From contig NZ_JAGINM010000018.1 of the NCBI RefSeq assembly GCF_017876095.1, forward strand, positions 62,001 to 126,000: a stretch of 64,000 nucleotides of DNA, written 5' to 3'. Each line of letters starts with the position of its first letter. The stretch's first letter is position 1. The notes under the pieces were generated by a model. That model saw nothing but the letters and a program-made list of their open reading frames with translations, made no database searches and was not told where the DNA came from. Positions 33,506 through 42,386 of the stretch are shown piece after piece. Made by a program: the position numbers and the translations under genes. The DNA is from Azospirillum agricola (GTDB taxonomy: Bacteria > Pseudomonadota > Alphaproteobacteria > Azospirillales > Azospirillaceae).

Positions 33506-35436
33506 GCCCGGCGCTCCGCATCCTGCTGGCGGCCCTGCTGCTGCTGCCGGCGCTGGCCCGGACGGCGCCGGCCCAGACCAATCCCGGCTTCGTCCCGCGC
33601 GAGACCCCGCCGCTGGGCGACGTGGCCACCTACGGCCTGCTGCCCCCGGTGAGCGCGCGGATGCCCGAGGAGCCGCTGATCGTCGATCTTCCGGCCAAGG
33701 GCCGGGAGTACGGCCAGCGCGGCGGCTGGATCCGCAGCTTCATCACCCAGCGGCGCAACAGCCGCATCGCCGCGCTCTACGGCTACGCCCGTCTCGTCGG
33801 CTACAACGAGAAGCGCGAACTGGTCCCCGACATCCTGAAGGCGGTGACGGTCGAGGAGGGCCGCGACTTCACCCTGACGCTGCGGCGCGGCCACCGCTGG
33901 TCGGACGGCGCCCCCTTCACCAGCGACGACATCCGCTACTGGTGGGAGGACATCGTCAACAACCCGATGCTGTCGCCGTCGGGGCCGCCGCGCTTCATGC
34001 TGGTCGACGGCAAGCCGCCGGAGGTTGCGTTCCCCGACCCGGTGACCGTCCGCTTCCGCTGGGCCTCGCCCAACCCGCATTTCCTCCCCAACCTCGCCGC
34101 CGCCCGGCCGCCCTTCATCTACCGGCCGGCCCACTACCTGAAGCAGTTCCACGCCCGCTACACCGACGAGGCGACGCTGGCCCCGCAGATCGCCAAGGCC
34201 AAGGTGCGCAACTGGGCGGCGCTGCACAACGCGCGCGACGACATGTTCCGCATGGAGAATGCCGACGAGCCAACGCTCCAGCCCTGGATGGCGGTGGCGC
34301 GCGGCAGCGGCTCCCACCTGCTGTTCCAGCGCAACCCCTACTACCACCGCTTCGACGCCAACGGCGTGCAGTTGCCCTACGCCGACGGGCTCGACGTGAC
34401 GGTGATGTCCGGCGGCCTGATCCCCGCCCAGGTCGCCACCGGCCACGCCGACCTCCAGGCCGAGGCGCTGACCTTCTCCCAGGTCCCCGTCCTGGTGTCG
34501 GGCGAGGCGTCCGGCAACTACCGGACCCGGCTGTGGCCGTCGGGGACCGCGGCCGACATCGCGCTCTACCCCAACCTGAACTACAACGACCCGGTGTGGC
34601 GCGGGCTGTTGCGCGACGTCCGCTTCCGCCGCGCCCTGTCGCTCGCCATCGATCGCCGCATCGTCAACCGCTCGCTCTATTTCGGGCTGGCGCGCGAGGG
34701 CGGCGTCGGCGTGCTGCCCTTCAGTTCCCTCTACAAGCCGGAGCGCCACGGGCTGTGGGCCGAGTACGACCCCGAGGCCGCCGCCGCCCTGCTCGACGAG
34801 ATCGGGCTGCCGAGGAAGCGCGGCGAGGCCTACCGCAGCCTGCCGGACGGCCGCCCGCTGGAGGTCATCGTCGAGACCACCGGCGAGAAACCCGAGGTCG
34901 CCGACACCTTGCAGATCATCGCCGAGACCTGGCGCGACGTCGGGGTGCGGCTGCTGGTGCGCACCGCCGACCGCGACGTGCTGCGCAACCGGGTCTATGC
35001 CGGCCAGGTGATGATGGCGGTGTGGTCGGGCTGGGACAACGGCGTGCCGGAGCCCGACAGCAACCCGGAGGAGCTGGCGCCGATGACCCAGGAGAATTTC
35101 TCCTGGCCGAAATGGGGGCAGTATTACCAGACCTCCGGAGCCGCCGGGGAGCCGATCGGCATGCCGGTCGCCGAGACCCTGATGCGGCTCGCCCATGATT
35201 GGGCGCACGTCGCCACCACCGAGGAGCGGCGGCCGCTGTGGGAGCGGATGCTGGACATCCACGCCGAGAATGTCCTGGTCATCGGCATCGTCGGCGAGGC
35301 GCCGCAGCCGGTGGTCGCCAGCAACCGCCTGCGCAACGTTCCGGAGCGCGGGCTGTGGCTGTGGGATCCCGGCGCCTTCCTCGGCATCTACCGCCCCGAC
35401 GAGTTCTTCTTCGCCGATCCCCCGCCGAGGAGCTGA
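33502..35436 (+). CDS. Peptide-type ABC transporter substrate-binding protein (SBP_bac_5)
   Basis: 644 residues, larger than DppA and similar in size to YejA-type proteins. The signal peptide is 1-24 (cleavage after APA). The mature protein carries the SBP_bac_5 segment FTLTLRRGHRWSDGAPFTSD near residue 125, followed by IRYWWEDIVNNPML, and FRRALSLAIDRRIVNRSLYF in the middle. These features suit oligopeptides or larger peptide-like ligands such as microcin C analogues in the Yej system. Translationally coupled to the ATPase (4-base overlap). A 226-base gap rich in palindromes separates it from the permeases. Confidence 0.9.
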   Translation: MSPALRILLAALLLLPALARTAPAQTNPGFVPRETPPLGDVATYGLLPPVSARMPEEPLIVDLPAKGREYGQRGGWIRSFITQRRNSRIAALYGYARLVGYNEKRELVPDILKAVTVEEGRDFTLTLRRGHRWSDGAPFTSDDIRYWWEDIVNNPMLSPSGPPRFMLVDGKPPEVAFPDPVTVRFRWASPNPHFLPNLAAARPPFIYRPAHYLKQFHARYTDEATLAPQIAKAKVRNWAALHNARDDMFRMENADEPTLQPWMAVARGSGSHLLFQRNPYYHRFDANGVQLPYADGLDVTVMSGGLIPAQVATGHADLQAEALTFSQVPVLVSGEASGNYRTRLWPSGTAADIALYPNLNYNDPVWRGLLRDVRFRRALSLAIDRRIVNRSLYFGLAREGGVGVLPFSSLYKPERHGLWAEYDPEAAAALLDEIGLPRKRGEAYRSLPDGRPLEVIVETTGEKPEVADTLQIIAETWRDVGVRLLVRTADRDVLRNRVYAGQVMMAVWSGWDNGVPEPDSNPEELAPMTQENFSWPKWGQYYQTSGAAGEPIGMPVAETLMRLAHDWAHVATTEERRPLWERMLDIHAENVLVIGIVGEAPQPVVASNRLRNVPERGLWLWDPGAFLGIYRPDEFFFADPPPRS

Positions 35437-35477
35437 GGACATGCGTTGCCCGACCGCGCTTTCCGCGCCGACCAGAT

Positions 35478-35631
35478 CCCTCTCCCGACCCGGGAGAGGG
35501 AAGGGGCCCATGCGCAGCATGGGAAGGGTGAGGGGCTATCCGAACATGGATCAAGTCGTACACCCGATAGCCCCTCACCCTCCCCACGGCATACGCCGCG
35601 GGTCCCCTCCCTCTCCCGGGGCGGGAGAGGG
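35478..35631. repeat. Nested palindromic element between binding protein and permease
   Basis: Two GGGAGAGGG-type hairpins (35478-35500 and 35609-35631) flank a 15-bp inverted repeat (35526-35540 with 35566-35580). The whole 154 bases can fold into one long stem or three separate ones. The hairpin core recurs at 47017-47041. The layout is like a BIME/REP composite and may uncouple expression of the binding protein from its permeases. Confidence 0.75.
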
Positions 35632-35662
35632 ATCCTCTGGCATCCGGAGGAGCTGACCCGCC

Positions 35663-36688
35663 ATGCTGCGCTTCATCCTCCGGCGTCTGCTGATCATGAT
35701 CCCGACGCTGATCGTCGTGTCGATGCTGATCTTCGTCGTCATCAACCTGCCGCCCGGCGATTTCCTGTCCAACCAGATCGCCGAGCTGCGCGCCACCGGG
35801 CAGGAGGCCGGGCTGGCCAAGGCCGAGTTCCTGCGCCACGAATACGCGCTCGACCGCCCGCTGGCCGAGCAATACCTGATCTGGATCGGCGTCTGGCCAG
35901 GGCCGAGCGGCTTCAACGGACTGCTCCAGGGAGACCTCGGCTGGTCCTTCGAGTTCGGCAAGCCGGTCGCCGAGGTGGTCGGCGAGACGCTGTGGTTCAC
36001 CGTGATCCTCAATTTCGCCGCCGTGCTGTTCGTCTATCTGGTCTCCTTCCCGCTCGGCGCGCTGGCCGCCATCCGCGCCAACAGCTGGGTCGACTACCTC
36101 GCCGCCGCCGTCGGCTACATCGGGCTGGCGACGCCCAACTTCCTGCTGGCGCTGATCCTGCTCTATTACGGCCAGAAATGGCTGGGGCTGCCGATCGGCG
36201 GGCTGGTCGACCCGCGCTACGAGAACGAGCCGATGAGCCTCGCCAAGCTCGGCTCGATCCTGCACCACCTGATCATCCCGACCATCGTCATCGGCCTGTC
36301 GGGAACGGCGGCGATGGTGAGGCGGCTGCGCGCCAACCTGCTCGACGAGCTGGGCAAGCCCTACGTCGTCACCGCCAAGGCCAAGGGCGTGCCGCCGGTG
36401 CGGCGGCTGACCCGCTACCCGCTGCGCATGGCGCTGAATCCCTTCGTCTCCGACATCGGCTCGCTGCTGCCCTCGATGGTGTCGGGGTCGGTGCTGATCT
36501 CGGTGGTGCTCAGCCTGCCGACCATCGGGCCGGCGCTGCTGGAGGCGCTGCGCGCGCAGGACCAGTTCCTCGCCGGCTTCATCCTGATGTTCATCTCGCT
36601 GCTGGTGTTGGTCGGCATGCTGATCTCCGACATCCTGCTGGCGCTGCTCGATCCGCGCATCCGCCTGACCAAGAGGTCGCGCTCATGA
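35663..36688 (+). CDS. Peptide-type ABC transporter permease, DppB/YejB type
   Basis: 341-residue inner-membrane permease starting MLRFILRRLLIMIPTLIVVS, then INLPPGDFLSNQIAELRA, with about six membrane helices. The EAA loop is YVVTAKAKGVPPVRRLTRYP and the C terminus ALLDPRIRL is typical. A longer periplasmic loop (EFLRHEYALDRPLAEQYLIW) matches the YejB-like branch better than DppB. Overlaps the next permease by four bases (ATGA). Third gene of the importer set. Confidence 0.92.
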   Translation: MLRFILRRLLIMIPTLIVVSMLIFVVINLPPGDFLSNQIAELRATGQEAGLAKAEFLRHEYALDRPLAEQYLIWIGVWPGPSGFNGLLQGDLGWSFEFGKPVAEVVGETLWFTVILNFAAVLFVYLVSFPLGALAAIRANSWVDYLAAAVGYIGLATPNFLLALILLYYGQKWLGLPIGGLVDPRYENEPMSLAKLGSILHHLIIPTIVIGLSGTAAMVRRLRANLLDELGKPYVVTAKAKGVPPVRRLTRYPLRMALNPFVSDIGSLLPSMVSGSVLISVVLSLPTIGPALLEALRAQDQFLAGFILMFISLLVLVGMLISDILLALLDPRIRLTKRSRS

Positions 36689-37872
36689 GCGAGACCCGGC
36701 CGAAACCGCAGGGCCAGAGGCCGCAGGACTGGCCGCATTACGTCGATCCCGAGCCCTGGTCGCCCGACGACGACGCCCTGCCCGCCTCTCGGCTCGATCC
36801 GGGAGCGTCGGCGGCGCGGCTGATGCTGACGCGATTCCTGCGCCACCGGCTGGCGGTGCTGGCGGCCCTGTTCCTCGGCTTCTCCTACCTCAGCCTGCCC
36901 TTCGTCAACTTCCTGGTGCCGCACGGCGCCAACGAACGCGACGTCGAGCATCTCTACGCCCCGCCGCAGGCCATCCACCTGTTCCACGAGGGGCGGTTCC
37001 TTGGCCCCTTCGTCTACCCGACGACCGGCCGCGCCGACCTGCGCGAGTATCGCTGGCGCTACGAATCCGACACCACGCGCCCGCTGCCGCTGCGATTCCT
37101 CTGCCCCGGCGAGCCCTACCGCTTCCTCGGGCTGGTCGAGGCGCGGCTGCGGCTGGTCTGCCCGCCGCCGGGCGGCAGCCTGCACCTGCTGGGCACCGAC
37201 CGGCTGGGGCGGGACGTGCTGTCCCGGCTCGCCATCGGGGCACAGCTCTCGCTGACCGTCGGGCTGCTCGGCATCGCCGTGTCCTTCACCATCGGCGTCA
37301 CGCTGGGCGGGCTGGCGGGCTATCTCGGCGGCTGGGTCGATGCCGGGGTGCAGCGCCTGTCGGAGATCCTGAAATCCCTGCCGGAGCTGCCGCTGTGGCT
37401 GGCCCTGTCGGCCGCCGTCCCGGCGCACTGGAGCCCGGTGACGGTGTTCCTCTGCATCTCGGTGATCCTCGGGCTGCTCGACTGGCCGAGCCTGGCGCGC
37501 GCGGTGCGCTCGCGCTTCCTGGCGCTGCGGGAGGAGGATTTCATCATGGCGGCCGAGTTGATGGGCGCCTCGCCAGCGCGAATCATCCGCCGCCACCTGC
37601 TTCCCAACTTCGCCAGCCACCTGCTGGCCAGCGCCACCCTGTCGATTCCGGCGATGATCCTCGGCGAGACCGCGCTGTCCTTCCTCGGGCTCGGCCTGCG
37701 CCCGCCGGCGACGAGCTGGGGGGTGATGCTGAACGACGCGCAGAATTTGATGGCGGTGGAGACCTACCCCTGGATCTCGGCGCCGATGATTCCGGTGATC
37801 CTGGTGGTGCTTTCTTTCAATTTCCTCGGTGACGGGCTGCGCGACGCCCTCGACCCCTACCACGACCAGTGA
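36685..37872 (+). CDS. Peptide-type ABC transporter permease, DppC/YejE type
   Basis: 395-residue permease with an N-terminal cytosolic tail and first helix (LAVLAALFLGFSYLSLPFVN). A long periplasmic insert (about 75-160) precedes HLLGTDRLGRDVLSRLAIGA, the DppC hallmark. The helices and EAA loop that follow (FIMAAELMGASPARIIRRHL) end in FNFLGDGLRDALDPY. The long insert before LGTDRLGRD is the feature of YejE-type proteins. Completes the importer with the fused ATPase, binding protein and DppB-like permease. The ATG overlaps the previous stop. Confidence 0.92.
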   Translation: MSETRPKPQGQRPQDWPHYVDPEPWSPDDDALPASRLDPGASAARLMLTRFLRHRLAVLAALFLGFSYLSLPFVNFLVPHGANERDVEHLYAPPQAIHLFHEGRFLGPFVYPTTGRADLREYRWRYESDTTRPLPLRFLCPGEPYRFLGLVEARLRLVCPPPGGSLHLLGTDRLGRDVLSRLAIGAQLSLTVGLLGIAVSFTIGVTLGGLAGYLGGWVDAGVQRLSEILKSLPELPLWLALSAAVPAHWSPVTVFLCISVILGLLDWPSLARAVRSRFLALREEDFIMAAELMGASPARIIRRHLLPNFASHLLASATLSIPAMILGETALSFLGLGLRPPATSWGVMLNDAQNLMAVETYPWISAPMIPVILVVLSFNFLGDGLRDALDPYHDQ

Positions 37873-38132
37873 GGGAGAAAACCGTTGGCAAACCGGCGAC
37901 CCGTTCCGATATTGCAACGCAACGCTGGGACATCGCAGCCGGCTGCACATTGCGCTTGAAGCCGGACGAAAAGCGTGTGAGGGCTTTTGCCACGGGGCAG
38001 CCCGACACCGAAGGCGACAGGACCGACCGACGCTTGACATCCCGAGACCCAAGGCTGGCGCCACGGCTCCAACACACCGACTCGCAACGGTTTTCCCGCT
38101 TCCAACGCGCAGCTGATGCGGAGTTCCCAAGC

Positions 38133-39377
38133 ATGTCCCTGCCCCAGGCCGCACCGCGTTCGGACCACGGCGACCGGACGGCGCCGCGCATCCTGCTCTA
38201 CAGCCACGACACCTTCGGGCTGGGACATCTGCGGCGCTCGCGCACGATTGCCCAAGCCCTGGTCTCGGCCTTTCCCGACGCCTCGGCCCTGATCCTCACC
38301 GGCTCGCCGGTGGCCGGGCGCTTCGATTTCCCCGAGCGGGTCGACCATGTCCGCCTGCCCGGCGTGGTCAAGCTCCAGGACGGCAGCTACACCGCGCAGA
38401 ATCTCGGCCTGCCGATCGAGGAGATGACGGCGATGCGGGCGGAGATCATCCGCGCCGCCGCGCAGTCCTTCCGCCCGACCCTGGCGGTGGTCGACAAGGA
38501 GCCGACCGGTCTGCATGGCGAGTTCGTCCCCGCCCTGGAGATGATGCGGGCCAGCGGCCGGACACGGGTGGTGCTGGGGCTGCGCGACGTGCTGGATTCG
38601 CCCGACGCCCTCCAGCCGGAATGGGAGCGCAAGGAGGCGCTGACCGCCATCCGCCGCTATTACGACGAGGTCTGGATCTACGGCCTGCGCGAGGTCTACC
38701 AGCCGCTGGCCGGGCTCGACCTGCCGGCCGACGTCGAGGCGCGGTTGCGCTACACCGGCTATCTGCGGCGCGGAACGCCGCTGGAGGCTCCGGCGGACGC
38801 CCCCCCCTACGTGCTGGTGACGCCCGGCGGCGGCGGCGACGGCGGCGCGCTGATCGACTGGACGCTGTCCGCCTACGAGCACGACCCGTCGCTGGCCCCG
38901 CGCGCGCTGATCGTCTACGGCCCCTTCCTCGACGGGGCGATGCGCAAGGGCTTCGCCAAGCGCATCCGCCGCCTGAAGGGCCGGGTCGAGGCGATGGATT
39001 TCCACTCCCGCATGGAGGATCTCTACGCCGGCGCCATCGGGGTGGTGGCGATGGGCGGCTACAACACCTTTTGCGAGATCCTGTCCTTCGACAAGCCGTC
39101 GGTCATCGCCCCGCGCACCCGGCCGCGCATGGAGCAGCACATCCGCGCCGCCGCCGCCGAGGCGCTGGGCTTGACGCGGATGCTCGATTGCGAGCGCGAC
39201 GGCACCGGCCCCCAGGTGATGGCCGACGCCATCCGCGCGCTCTCCAGCCAGCCGCCACCCTCGGCCAACCCGTTGCCCAGCCTTCTGGGCGGTCTGGACA
39301 GCGTGGTGGAGTTGGCCCGCGGCGCCATGGCCGACCTTTTGGAACCGGCCCCCCTGTGGGCGGCGCGGTCGGCGTGA
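38133..39377 (+). CDS. Predicted glycosyltransferase, GT28/MurG-like (COG4671 type)
   Basis: 414-residue cytosolic protein. The N terminus ILLYSHDTFGLGHLRRSRTI has the Gly-His-Leu nucleotide-sugar/acceptor loop of MurG-like GT-B enzymes. VLVTPGGGGDGGALIDWTL is the interdomain donor-binding loop, and GVVAMGGYNTFCEILSFDKP is the conserved C-terminal motif for the sugar nucleotide. These features fit the predicted glycosyltransferases grouped as COG4671, whose product is not known. The start at 38133 has GGAG ten bases upstream; 88 upstream codons in frame are low-complexity. First gene of a six-gene cluster; 260 bases separate it from the importer. Confidence 0.85.
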   Translation: MSLPQAAPRSDHGDRTAPRILLYSHDTFGLGHLRRSRTIAQALVSAFPDASALILTGSPVAGRFDFPERVDHVRLPGVVKLQDGSYTAQNLGLPIEEMTAMRAEIIRAAAQSFRPTLAVVDKEPTGLHGEFVPALEMMRASGRTRVVLGLRDVLDSPDALQPEWERKEALTAIRRYYDEVWIYGLREVYQPLAGLDLPADVEARLRYTGYLRRGTPLEAPADAPPYVLVTPGGGGDGGALIDWTLSAYEHDPSLAPRALIVYGPFLDGAMRKGFAKRIRRLKGRVEAMDFHSRMEDLYAGAIGVVAMGGYNTFCEILSFDKPSVIAPRTRPRMEQHIRAAAAEALGLTRMLDCERDGTGPQVMADAIRALSSQPPPSANPLPSLLGGLDSVVELARGAMADLLEPAPLWAARSA

Positions 39378-39387
39378 GGGATTCGGC

Positions 39388-40659
39388 ATGAGGGATTGCG
39401 TCGCCCCGCCGTTGCGGCTGGCGGTGGTGGTGAAGGGTTATCCCCGCCTGTCGGAGACCTTCGTCGCCCAGGAGTTGCTGGCCCTTCAGGAACGCGGGGT
39501 GGAGCTGTCGATCTGGTCGCTGCGCCACCCGACCGACACGCGGCGCCACGCCCTGCACGAGCGCATCACGGCACCGGTGCATTACCTGCCGGAATACCTG
39601 CACCAGGAACCGTTGCGCGTGCTGCGCGCCCTTCGGCGCCTGCCGCGCGCCGGGCTGTGGACGGCGGCGCGGCTGTGGTGGCGCGACCTGCGGCGCGACC
39701 CCACCGCCAACCGAGGCCGCCGCTTCGGGCAGGCGCTGGTGCTGGCGGCGGAACTGCCGGCCGACACGCCCTTTCTCTACGTCCATTTCCTCCACACGCC
39801 GGCCTCGGTCGCCCGCTACGCGGCGGCAATCCGCGACGTCGGCTGGGGCTTCTCCGCGCACGCCAAGGACATCTGGACCACGCCGGACTGGGAAAAGCGC
39901 GAGAAGCTGGCCGAGGCGCGCTTCGGCGTGACCTGCACCGCCAGCGGCGCCGCGCATCTGCGGGCGCTCGCCGCCGAGGCGGAACGGATAGAGCTGGTCT
40001 ATCACGGGCTCGATCTCGGCCGCTTCCCGGCCCCGCCCGACCGTGCGGCCGGCCCCGGCGCCGAGCGCGACGGCTCCAGCCCGGAACGGGCCGTGGAGAT
40101 CCTGTCGGTCGGCCGCCTCGTCGAAAAGAAGGGCTACGACCGCCTGCTCGACGCGCTGGCGCGCCTGCCCGACGGGCTGCACTGGCGGCTGGTCCACATC
40201 GGCGGCGGGCCGCTGGGCGAAGGCCTGCGCGCCCAGGCCGGGCGGCTCGGCCTCGCCGGCCGCATCGACTGGCGCGGCGCCCAGGACCAGGCGACGGTGA
40301 TCGAGGCGCTGCGCCGGGCCGACCTGTTCACGCTGACCAGCGTCATCGCCGGCGACGGCGACCGCGACGGGCTGCCCAACGTGCTGATGGAGGCGGCCAG
40401 CCAGCGATTGGCGATCCTTTCCACCGCCGTCGCCGCCATCCCCGAATTCATCACCGACGGGGAACAGGGCATCCTGGCCGAGCCGACCGCCGAGTCCATC
40501 GCCGCCGGCCTGTCCCGGCTGCTGCCCGACCCGGCCCTGCGCCTGCGCCTGGGCGAAGCGGCTTACGCGCGGCTGCGCGCCGAGTTCGGCATGACCGCCG
40601 GCATCGACCGGCTGCTGCACCGGCTGGCGCGAGCGTTGCGCGAAGACGCTCGCCCGTAG
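39388..40659 (+). CDS. Glycosyltransferase family 4
   Basis: 423-residue GT-B glycosyltransferase. The N-terminal acceptor domain opens LAVVVKGYPRLSETFVAQEL, typical of GT4 enzymes acting on exopolysaccharide or glycolipid intermediates. The donor domain has AVEILSVGRLVEKKGYDRLL near residue 230, DLFTLTSVIAGDGDRDGLPN and VLMEAASQRLAILST (the E-rich GT4 motif), ending IPEFITDGEQGILAEP. GAGGG precedes the ATG, ten bases after the previous stop. No membrane segments, so it is cytosolic or membrane-associated. Acceptor and donor unknown. Confidence 0.9.
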   Translation: MRDCVAPPLRLAVVVKGYPRLSETFVAQELLALQERGVELSIWSLRHPTDTRRHALHERITAPVHYLPEYLHQEPLRVLRALRRLPRAGLWTAARLWWRDLRRDPTANRGRRFGQALVLAAELPADTPFLYVHFLHTPASVARYAAAIRDVGWGFSAHAKDIWTTPDWEKREKLAEARFGVTCTASGAAHLRALAAEAERIELVYHGLDLGRFPAPPDRAAGPGAERDGSSPERAVEILSVGRLVEKKGYDRLLDALARLPDGLHWRLVHIGGGPLGEGLRAQAGRLGLAGRIDWRGAQDQATVIEALRRADLFTLTSVIAGDGDRDGLPNVLMEAASQRLAILSTAVAAIPEFITDGEQGILAEPTAESIAAGLSRLLPDPALRLRLGEAAYARLRAEFGMTAGIDRLLHRLARALREDARP

Positions 40660-40668
40660 GAACCCGCC

Positions 40669-41778
40669 ATGCGGATCGCCTTCCACGCCCCGCTGAAGCC
40701 GCCCGACCATCCGGTCCCCTCCGGCGACCGCCAGATGGCCCGCCTGCTGCTGCGCGCGCTTGCCGAGGGCGGCCACGCGGTGGAGGTCGCCAGCGCCTTG
40801 CGCAGCCGCGATGGCGCGGGCGACACGGCGGTCCAACGCCGCCTGCTCACCGAAGCCGAGGCGGAACGGGCGCGACTGCTGCGTCTCTACACCGCCGAAC
40901 CGGAGCGGCGGCCCGACCTGTGGTTCAGCTACCACGTCTATTACAAGGCCCCCGACCTGATCGGCCCGGCGGTGGCCGGCGCGCTCGGCATCCCCTATGT
41001 GGTCGCCGAGGCGTCACGCGCCCGCAAGCGCCTGGACGGTCCCTGGACGGCCTTCGCGGCGGCGGCGGAATCGGCCATCGACAGGGCGGCGCTGGTGCTC
41101 TGCCTCAGCGACCGCGACCGGCAGGCCGTCGAGGCGCACCGCCCGCCGGGCCAGCGCGTCGCCACGCTGGCGCCCTTCCTCGACCCGCCGCCCGCCCCGC
41201 CCACCCGGAACGGTCCGGCGGGGGCCACCCCCCGCCTGCTGACCATCGCCATGATGCGGCCGGGCGACAAGCTGGCCTCCTACCGCCTGTTGGCCGAGGC
41301 GCTTGGACGGCTGGCGGACCGCCCCTGGACGCTGGATGTGATCGGCGACGGTCCGGCGGCGGACGCCGTCGCGGCGCTGCTCGCCCCCTTCGGCGAGCGC
41401 GTGCGCCGGCATGGCGCCTTGCCGCCCGAAACGCTGGCCCCCTGGTATGGACAAGCCGACCTGTTCCTGTGGCCCGGCCTGAACGAGGCGTTCGGCATGG
41501 TATATCTGGAGTCCCAGGCCCATGGGCTCCCTGTGGTCGCGGTCGACAACGCTGGAACCGGGACCGTCGTCCGCGACGGCGTCGGCGGCCGCCTGACCGC
41601 CCTGTCATCGGCCCACCAGACGGCAGCGGACTACGCGGCGGCGGTGGCGTCCCTGCTCGACGATCCAGTCCGATTGGCGGCCCTGCGCGACGGCGCCCGC
41701 CGCCACGTCGAGGAACGGCACAACCTGACCGTGGCGGCGCGGCGGCTTGACACCCTGTTGGAGGAGACCCGGCAATGA
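40669..41778 (+). CDS. Glycosyltransferase family 4
   Basis: 369-residue GT-B enzyme. The N terminus reads IAFHAPLKPPDHPVPSGDRQ. The donor domain carries TIAMMRPGDKLASYRLLAEA and the EX7E motif EAFGMVYLE, followed by HGLPVVAVDNAGTGTVVRDG, which matches GT4 retaining transferases. AGGA precedes the ATG. The stop overlaps the next start by four bases. Together with the previous GT4 and two MurG-like enzymes it points to assembly of an oligosaccharide of at least four linkages, which is inference. Confidence 0.88.
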   Translation: MRIAFHAPLKPPDHPVPSGDRQMARLLLRALAEGGHAVEVASALRSRDGAGDTAVQRRLLTEAEAERARLLRLYTAEPERRPDLWFSYHVYYKAPDLIGPAVAGALGIPYVVAEASRARKRLDGPWTAFAAAAESAIDRAALVLCLSDRDRQAVEAHRPPGQRVATLAPFLDPPPAPPTRNGPAGATPRLLTIAMMRPGDKLASYRLLAEALGRLADRPWTLDVIGDGPAADAVAALLAPFGERVRRHGALPPETLAPWYGQADLFLWPGLNEAFGMVYLESQAHGLPVVAVDNAGTGTVVRDGVGGRLTALSSAHQTAADYAAAVASLLDDPVRLAALRDGARRHVEERHNLTVAARRLDTLLEETRQ

Positions 41779-42386
41779 CCGAACCGAAGCGGCTGGCCTT
41801 CCTGCGCCACGGCGTCACCGCCTGGAACCGCGAGGGCCTCATCCAGGGCCACACCGACATCCCGCTCGACGCGGAGGGGCGCGCGCATCTCGGCCGGCTG
41901 GCCCTGCCGCCGGGCTGGGGAGAGGCGACGCTGCATGCCAGCCCGCTGGACCGCGCGCGGGAGACCGCCGAGCTGCTGGGGCGCGACCGGCCCGTGCGCA
42001 CCGACCCGCGCCTGATGGAGATGAACTGGGGTGATTGGGAAGGATGCCGGGGCGTCGACCTGCGCGCCGATCCGGCTTCGGGCTACCGCGACCTGGAGCA
42101 TTGGGGCTGGGACTTCCGCCCGCCCGGTGGCGAGAGTCCGGCCGAGTTGCGCCAGCGTCTGCAAGGCTGGCTCGCCGACGTGGCGCGAAGCACCGGACCC
42201 GACCACCTCGCGGTGGTGCATGTCGGGGTGATCCGGGTGGTGCTGGCGCTCGGCTGGGGGTGGGACTTCCTCGGTCCGCCACCACTCGCCATCAAGCGCG
42301 ACCGGCTCTACGCGGTGACGCTGGCGGCCGATGGTTCCATCCGGGCGGCCTGCGGGCCGGAAGGAATCCGCCTGTCATGCGCATGA
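41775..42386 (+). CDS. Histidine phosphatase (phosphoglycerate mutase-like)
   Basis: 203-residue branch-1 histidine phosphatase. The phospho-acceptor RHG is in LAFLRHGVTAWNREG near residue 12, the second His in LAVVHVGVIRVVLALG, the conserved Arg in ASPLDRARETAELL, and the acidic residue in MEMNWGDWEG. Similar to CobC/alpha-ribazole phosphatase-like proteins, but lying between glycosyltransferases it more likely removes phosphate from a sugar phosphate or glycan intermediate. The start overlaps the upstream gene by four bases and the end overlaps the next by four to ten. Confidence 0.88.
   Translation: MTEPKRLAFLRHGVTAWNREGLIQGHTDIPLDAEGRAHLGRLALPPGWGEATLHASPLDRARETAELLGRDRPVRTDPRLMEMNWGDWEGCRGVDLRADPASGYRDLEHWGWDFRPPGGESPAELRQRLQGWLADVARSTGPDHLAVVHVGVIRVVLALGWGWDFLGPPPLAIKRDRLYAVTLAADGSIRAACGPEGIRLSCA

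Noticed and set aside
38034..38063. TTGACA at 38034 as promoter of the glycan cluster
   Set aside because: No acceptable -10 follows at 16-18 bases.
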